Source: an uncultured Coriobacteriaceae bacterium
Lineage (GTDB): Bacteria > Actinomycetota > Coriobacteriia > Coriobacteriales > Atopobiaceae
Assembly: GCA_902791035.1 (NCBI GenBank)
Contig: CADAUA010000007.1
Coordinates: 1-64,000, forward strand
Direction: 5' to 3'
DNA length: 64,000 nt
Below the pieces are notes generated by a model. The model saw nothing but the letters and a program-made list of their open reading frames with translations, had not been told where the DNA came from and made no database searches. The position numbers and the translations under genes are program-made. Shown here piece after piece: positions 60,014 through 64,000 of the stretch (its first letter is position 1; every line of letters begins with the position of its first letter).

Positions 60014-61573
60014 ATGGCTACGTTTGACAAGGACACCAATCAGGCGCGCCGCAGGCCGACCCAGCGTGGAGGCATGCCGCGCTCTGGGGCGGCATCGGGA
60101 GCTGGCCGAGGCGCCGCTCGGCCCGATAGGTCCTCTGTGCACGAGAGCAGGACGGGTGGGTTCTCTGCCGCGAAGCCAGCAGGGGAGCCTCGTCGCCCCC
60201 ATGTGGGGGCAGCTCCTGCGGCCCTGCCGGGTGACCTGCCGCATCAAGCCACCGCTCTCAATCGCGATGCGGCCCGCAGCATGGTCCACACCTGGCATGC
60301 GAGCGACCATGCCTTCCGGGCCCTGCTTGCCGTGGGCTTCGTGGTGGGGTGCCTTTGGTTCCTGCGGCCCACTACCTCCGAGCTAGAGAAGCGAACCCTC
60401 ACGACCTTCCCGGAGTTCTCGTGGGCGAGCCTCGCGGACGGATCGTTTACGAGCCAGGTGGGACTCTGGTACTCGGACACATTTCCCTTCCGTGACCAGC
60501 TGATGGCGGCAAACCGCGTGCTCAAGGCGGGCTATGGCATCCAGACCTCCACGCAGATGGTGGGCGAGCAGGTACAGGCTGACGACATCCCGGAGGAGGG
60601 ATCCGAGCCCGAGGAGCCCACGGCCCGTGAGGTGGCCACCCTCCCTGACAACTACACCGCGGACGACATCCAAGCCGACATCCAGGGTCAGGTCATGCAG
60701 GGCCTGTATGTGAAGGACGGGGCTGCCTACAGTGCCTATGGCTTCAGCCAGGACAATGCGGAGGCGTATGCGGCCGCCATCAACGGTGCCCAGGAGAAGC
60801 TCGGGGATGACCACGAGGTGTTCTCGATCCTCATCCCCAACAACTCCGGTGCCCTTCTCTCCGACGATGAGCTCGCGGCTATGGGTGGCTCCGACCAAGG
60901 CCAGGCCATCAGCTACATCTATAGCCTCATGGATCCCAGGGTCAAGGCCGTCGCCACCTACGATACGCTGCGCGAGCACAACGACGAGTACATCTACTTC
61001 CGCACCGACCACCACTGGACCGCGCTGGGTGCCTACTACGTGTATCGCAACTGGTGCGATTCCAAGGGCGTGACGCCCCACGAGCTCGACCAGTTCGAGG
61101 AGCTCGACCTTCCGGGCTTCCTCGGGAGCTTCTACAGCGAGCTCCAGCTCGACAGCATGAAGGCCAATCCGGATACGGTGGAGGCCTATATCCCCATGGG
61201 CACCAACGACATGGTGTTCACCGACACGGATGGCAAGGACTGGGACTGGCACGTGATCCAGGACATCAGGGACTGGGCCAGCTCGTCCTACTACCTGACC
61301 TTCATTGGCGGTGACCGGCCTTGGTCGCACATCCACAACCCGCAGATGGACGACGGATCGTCGTGCGTGGTCGTCAAGGAGTCGTACGGCAACTGCTTCG
61401 TGCCCTGGCTGGTGGACCATTACGAGGACGTGTATGTGATTGACTTCCGCTATGCGACGGTCGATGTCGTGGACTACATGCAGGAGAACGACATTCAGGA
61501 CCTCATCGTGATCAACAACATCACGATCGCGACGGGCGGCAGCGTACCGGCTAAGATTGCATCCATCCTGTAG
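60014..61573 (+). CDS. DHHW-family (AlgX/AlgJ-like) extracytoplasmic acyltransferase partner
   Basis: The 519-residue protein has a long basic, Ala/Pro/Gly-rich cytoplasmic N terminus (about 95 residues), one membrane helix (ALLAVGFVVGCLWFL), and an extracellular SGNH-like domain with the family signature TDHHW at 331-335 and a second region VVKESYGNCFVPW that supplies the serine. It starts 12 bases after the MBOAT stop, so the pair is cotranscribed and should act together: MBOAT exports the acyl group, this protein transfers it. The disordered N terminus is longer than usual. Confidence 0.9.
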   Translation: MATFDKDTNQARRRPTQRGGMPRSGAASGAGRGAARPDRSSVHESRTGGFSAAKPAGEPRRPHVGAAPAALPGDLPHQATALNRDAARSMVHTWHASDHAFRALLAVGFVVGCLWFLRPTTSELEKRTLTTFPEFSWASLADGSFTSQVGLWYSDTFPFRDQLMAANRVLKAGYGIQTSTQMVGEQVQADDIPEEGSEPEEPTAREVATLPDNYTADDIQADIQGQVMQGLYVKDGAAYSAYGFSQDNAEAYAAAINGAQEKLGDDHEVFSILIPNNSGALLSDDELAAMGGSDQGQAISYIYSLMDPRVKAVATYDTLREHNDEYIYFRTDHHWTALGAYYVYRNWCDSKGVTPHELDQFEELDLPGFLGSFYSELQLDSMKANPDTVEAYIPMGTNDMVFTDTDGKDWDWHVIQDIRDWASSSYYLTFIGGDRPWSHIHNPQMDDGSSCVVVKESYGNCFVPWLVDHYEDVYVIDFRYATVDVVDYMQENDIQDLIVINNITIATGGSVPAKIASIL

Positions 61574-61601
61574 GCCAGGGCAGGAGTATGAGGAGGTACC
61601 C

Positions 61602-63527
61602 ATGAGGGACGGCTTCGTTAAGGTGGCGGCGGCCTCGCCGCAGGTCCGCGTGGCGGACGTTGGCGCCAATGTGGACGCATGCGAGGCCTGTGTGCGCGAT
61701 GCCGCGGACAAGGGCGCGCGGGTGGTGGTGCTCCCCGAGCTTGCGGTGACGGGTTATACCTGCGAGGACCTCTTCTGGCAGTCTGCGCTGCTCGACGCAG
61801 CCGAGAGGGGCGTGGCCACACTGGCGGAGCGTCTCGGGGAGCTCGACGCGCTTGTGCTCGTAGGTGCGCCGGTGCGCGCCAACGGCAAGCTCTACAACTG
61901 CGCCGTCGCCCTCGCCGGGGGAGAGGTGCTTGCCATCATCCCCAAGCGCCACATCCCCAACTACAACGAGTTTTACGAGGCACGGCACTTCGCTCCGGGT
62001 CCCGAGGACGTGACCTTCATGGACTTTGCCGGCCAGTACGACGTGCCCTTTGGCATGCGGCAGCTGCTGCGTTGCGAGGACATGCCCGAGCTCGTGGTGG
62101 CGGCGGAGGTCTGCGAGGACCTCTGGGTGCCCAACCCGCCCTCCATCGCCCATGCCCAGGCGGGGGCCACGCTGGTGTGCAACCTCTCGGCCTCCAACGC
62201 CATCGTGGGCAAGGCCGCCTACCGGCGCGACCTCGTGCGTGGCCAGAGCGCCCGCCTGGTGTGCGCCTACGTCTACTGCAGCGCCGGTTGGGGCGAGTCC
62301 ACGCAGGACCTCGTCTTCTCCGCGCACGACATGGTGGCCGAGAACGGGAGCCTCCTGGCGGAGGGCAGGCCCTTTGGCGAGGCGTGTGCCATGAGCGAGG
62401 TGGACGTGAGGATGCTCCAGTCGGAGCGTCTGCGCCTCTCCACGTACGAGACCGCCCCTGCTCCCGAGTCCGCGGGCTATGCCGTCACGACCTTCCACCT
62501 GGCCCCGCAGGACACCGAGCTCACGCGCTACGTGGACCCGCACCCCTTCGTGCCCTCCGACCCCGCCCAGCGCGCGGCCCGTTGCGAGGACGTCTTCAAC
62601 ATCCAGGCCTATGGTCTCGCCAAGCGCCTCTCCCACATCCATGCCAAGGGTGCCGTGGTTGGCGTCTCGGGCGGGCTCGACTCCACGCTGGCCCTTCTCG
62701 TCATGGCACGTGCCTTCGACATCGTGGGCATCCCGCGCTCGGGCATCACGGCCGTTACCATGCCGGGCTTCGGAACCACCGACCGCACGCACGACAACGC
62801 CCGCCTGCTCTCCGAGGCCCTGGGCGCGACGCTCGTGGAGATCCCCATTGCCGCGGCGGTCCGGCAGCACTTCGCGGACATCGGCCACGACGAGTCCGTG
62901 CATGACGTGACCTACGAGAACTGCCAGGCGCGCGAGCGCACGCAGATCCTGATGGATGTGGCAAACCAACAGGGCGGCATCGTGGTGGGCACGGGCGACC
63001 TCTCCGAACTGGCCCTGGGCTGGTGCACCTACAACGCGGATCACATGTCCATGTACGGCGTGAACGCGGGCGTGCCCAAGACCCTGGTCCGCCATCTGGT
63101 GTGCTACGTGGCCGATACCTGTGGGAACGACAAGCTCTCCGCCGTGCTTCTTGATGTGCTGGACACCCCGGTCTCGCCGGAGCTACTGCCCGCCACGGGC
63201 GACGGCAAGATCTCCCAGAAGACCGAGGACCTGGTGGGTCCCTACGAGCTGCACGACTTCTTCCTCTACCAGGTGCTGCGCCGCGGGTTCGCGCCGCGCA
63301 AGGTCTACCGGCTTGCATGCTACGCGTTGGGCGACAAGTACGACGAAGAGACGATCCTCCGCTGGCTCCGCACCTTCTACCGGCGGTTCTTCTCGCAGCA
63401 GTTCAAGCGTTCCTGCCTGCCCGACGGCCCCAAGGTGGGTTCGGCTGCCGTGAGCCCGCGTGGCGACCTCCGCATGCCGTCTGACGCCTGCGTTGCGCTC
63501 TGGTCGGCCGAGCTGGAGGACCTGTAA
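61602..63527 (+). CDS. nadE: Glutamine-dependent NAD+ synthetase
   Basis: NadE makes NAD from deamido-NAD, ATP and glutamine. The 641-residue two-domain form has an N-terminal nitrilase-like glutaminase with Glu46 (LPELAVTGY), Lys115 (PKRHIPNYNEFYE) and Cys171 (AEVCEDLW), and a C-terminal synthetase with the P-loop GVSGGLDSTLALLV, the segment GTGDLSELALGWCTYNADHMS, and KISQKTEDLVGPYELHDF. Length and order match the actinobacterial enzyme. AGGAGG precedes ATG 61602. It converges on the amidohydrolase gene. Confidence 0.97.
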   Translation: MRDGFVKVAAASPQVRVADVGANVDACEACVRDAADKGARVVVLPELAVTGYTCEDLFWQSALLDAAERGVATLAERLGELDALVLVGAPVRANGKLYNCAVALAGGEVLAIIPKRHIPNYNEFYEARHFAPGPEDVTFMDFAGQYDVPFGMRQLLRCEDMPELVVAAEVCEDLWVPNPPSIAHAQAGATLVCNLSASNAIVGKAAYRRDLVRGQSARLVCAYVYCSAGWGESTQDLVFSAHDMVAENGSLLAEGRPFGEACAMSEVDVRMLQSERLRLSTYETAPAPESAGYAVTTFHLAPQDTELTRYVDPHPFVPSDPAQRAARCEDVFNIQAYGLAKRLSHIHAKGAVVGVSGGLDSTLALLVMARAFDIVGIPRSGITAVTMPGFGTTDRTHDNARLLSEALGATLVEIPIAAAVRQHFADIGHDESVHDVTYENCQARERTQILMDVANQQGGIVVGTGDLSELALGWCTYNADHMSMYGVNAGVPKTLVRHLVCYVADTCGNDKLSAVLLDVLDTPVSPELLPATGDGKISQKTEDLVGPYELHDFFLYQVLRRGFAPRKVYRLACYALGDKYDEETILRWLRTFYRRFFSQQFKRSCLPDGPKVGSAAVSPRGDLRMPSDACVALWSAELEDL

Positions 63528-63540
63528 CCACCAGCGATGC

Positions 63541-63590
63541 CCTGCCAAGAGCGTCAGGCCAAGGGCACGGCGTGCCCTTGGCTTTTGGCG
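63541..63590. terminator. Bidirectional terminator hairpin within a dispersed palindrome
   Basis: GCCAAGGGCAC (63558-63568) pairs perfectly with GTGCCCTTGGC (63572-63582), followed by TTTT on the plus strand. It is nested in a copy of the dispersed palindrome: left half CCTGCCAAGAGCGTC at 63541-63555 and arm GCTTTTGGC at 63581-63589. It lies between the converging nadE and amidohydrolase genes. Confidence 0.7.
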
Positions 63591-63607
63591 CGGGGCATCT
63601 GGCACGG

Positions 63608-64000
63608 CTACGCCAGCATGGCCAGACGCTCGTACACATCCACGCCCTTGAGGAGGACCTTCTCGTCGAAGTCGAAGTGGTCTGAGTGCAGGGGCGCGGG
63701 GGTGCCCGTGCCCAGCAAAAGGAAGACGCCCGGCAGGTACTGCTGGTACCAGGCGAAGTCCTCGGAGATCATGAGGGGCTCCTCGAGCTCGGTCAGCTCC
63801 GGGAGCACGCTCGCCGCCAGCGCATAGAGCGCGACATCGTTGCTCACGGGCGGAAAGCCGTACGAGTACTCCACCTCTGCTGTGCAGCCTTGCGCAGCCG
63901 CGTCGCGCTCGGCCAACTGGTGGATCTCCCGTTGCAGGCGGTCGCGCGCAGCCACCGAGTAGGTGCGGAGCGACCCGTTGACCTGCGCCAGGTCCGCCAC
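63608..64000 (-). CDS. M20-family amidohydrolase/peptidase, C-terminal part
   Basis: The visible 130 residues are the end of an M20D-type metal-dependent amidohydrolase. EVEYSYGFPPVSND and the metal-ligand segment SEDFAWYQQYLPGVFLLLGTG followed by LHSDHFDFDE are characteristic of the catalytic domain's last third. Enzymes of this group cleave N-acyl amino acids, hippurate-like amides or N-acetyl-diaminopimelate; the substrate needs the missing N-terminal part. The gene continues beyond the right edge, and its start is not in the window. Confidence 0.88.
   Translation of the reverse strand: MADLAQVNGSLRTYSVAARDRLQREIHQLAERDAAAQGCTAEVEYSYGFPPVSNDVALYALAASVLPELTELEEPLMISEDFAWYQQYLPGVFLLLGTGTPAPLHSDHFDFDEKVLLKGVDVYERLAMLA

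Overview
The window is high-GC DNA from what looks like an anaerobic actinobacterium of the Coriobacteriia, most likely an Olsenella/Atopobium-type organism. The evidence is the actinobacterial gene order rplM-rpsI-glmM-glmS-acpS-nnr-alr-tsaE, anaerobe-type genes (a rubredoxin-like protein beside a flavin reductase, a TM1266-type hydrogenase-system regulator, a thiol-rich type-4 uracil-DNA glycosylase), and LytTR/GHKL two-component systems beside large family-3 glycoside hydrolases (GH3). The genus is inference. I counted 44 protein stop codons by hand: 30 TAG, 8 TGA and 6 TAA, an unusual bias for a high-GC genome.

Layout. 0-3.3 kb: a terminator, then an AT-rich leader in front of a 964-residue P-loop/BTAD (SARP-like) regulator. 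3.5-10.5 kb: core genes secA, prfB, a YitT-family membrane protein, ftsE and ftsX. 10.6-17.9 kb: a trans-translation neighbourhood (rnr, an unrelated AAA ATPase, a TPR gene, smpB, flavin reductase, rubredoxin-like gene, DUF1275 protein, ssrA/tmRNA). 18.0-18.7 kb: a noncoding region packed with inverted repeats. 18.7-31.0 kb: an accessory region with two response-regulator/sensor-kinase pairs, two GH3 enzymes, a patatin-like lipase and a 1-phosphofructokinase. 31.4-40.4 kb: the conserved actinobacterial block rplM to tsaE. 40.4-51.0 kb: a third sensor kinase/regulator pair and two very large GH3 genes, bracketed on both sides by direct copies of the same 115-bp tandem repeat. 51.2-53.7 kb: a tsaB-rimI-tsaD triple fusion, which would normally follow tsaE directly. 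54.0-57.5 kb: a DNA-binding-like protein and an ABC importer whose permease and ATPase are fused. 57.5-64 kb: a TM1266-type ACT protein, a NUDIX hydrolase, an MBOAT/DHHW O-acyltransferase pair, NAD synthetase and the end of an M20 amidohydrolase.

How it fits together. Three times in 33 kb a LytTR regulator and GHKL kinase lie next to GH3 enzymes that are exported (Tat lipoproteins) or anchored in the membrane, suggesting signal-controlled surface glycosidases. Three of the four GH3 proteins have permuted domain order. The most unusual non-gene signals are several families of intergenic palindromes: a 115-bp unit with paired 24-nt hairpins, a dispersed 29-31-bp palindrome whose outer arms change together from copy to copy, and a hairpin cluster downstream of tmRNA.
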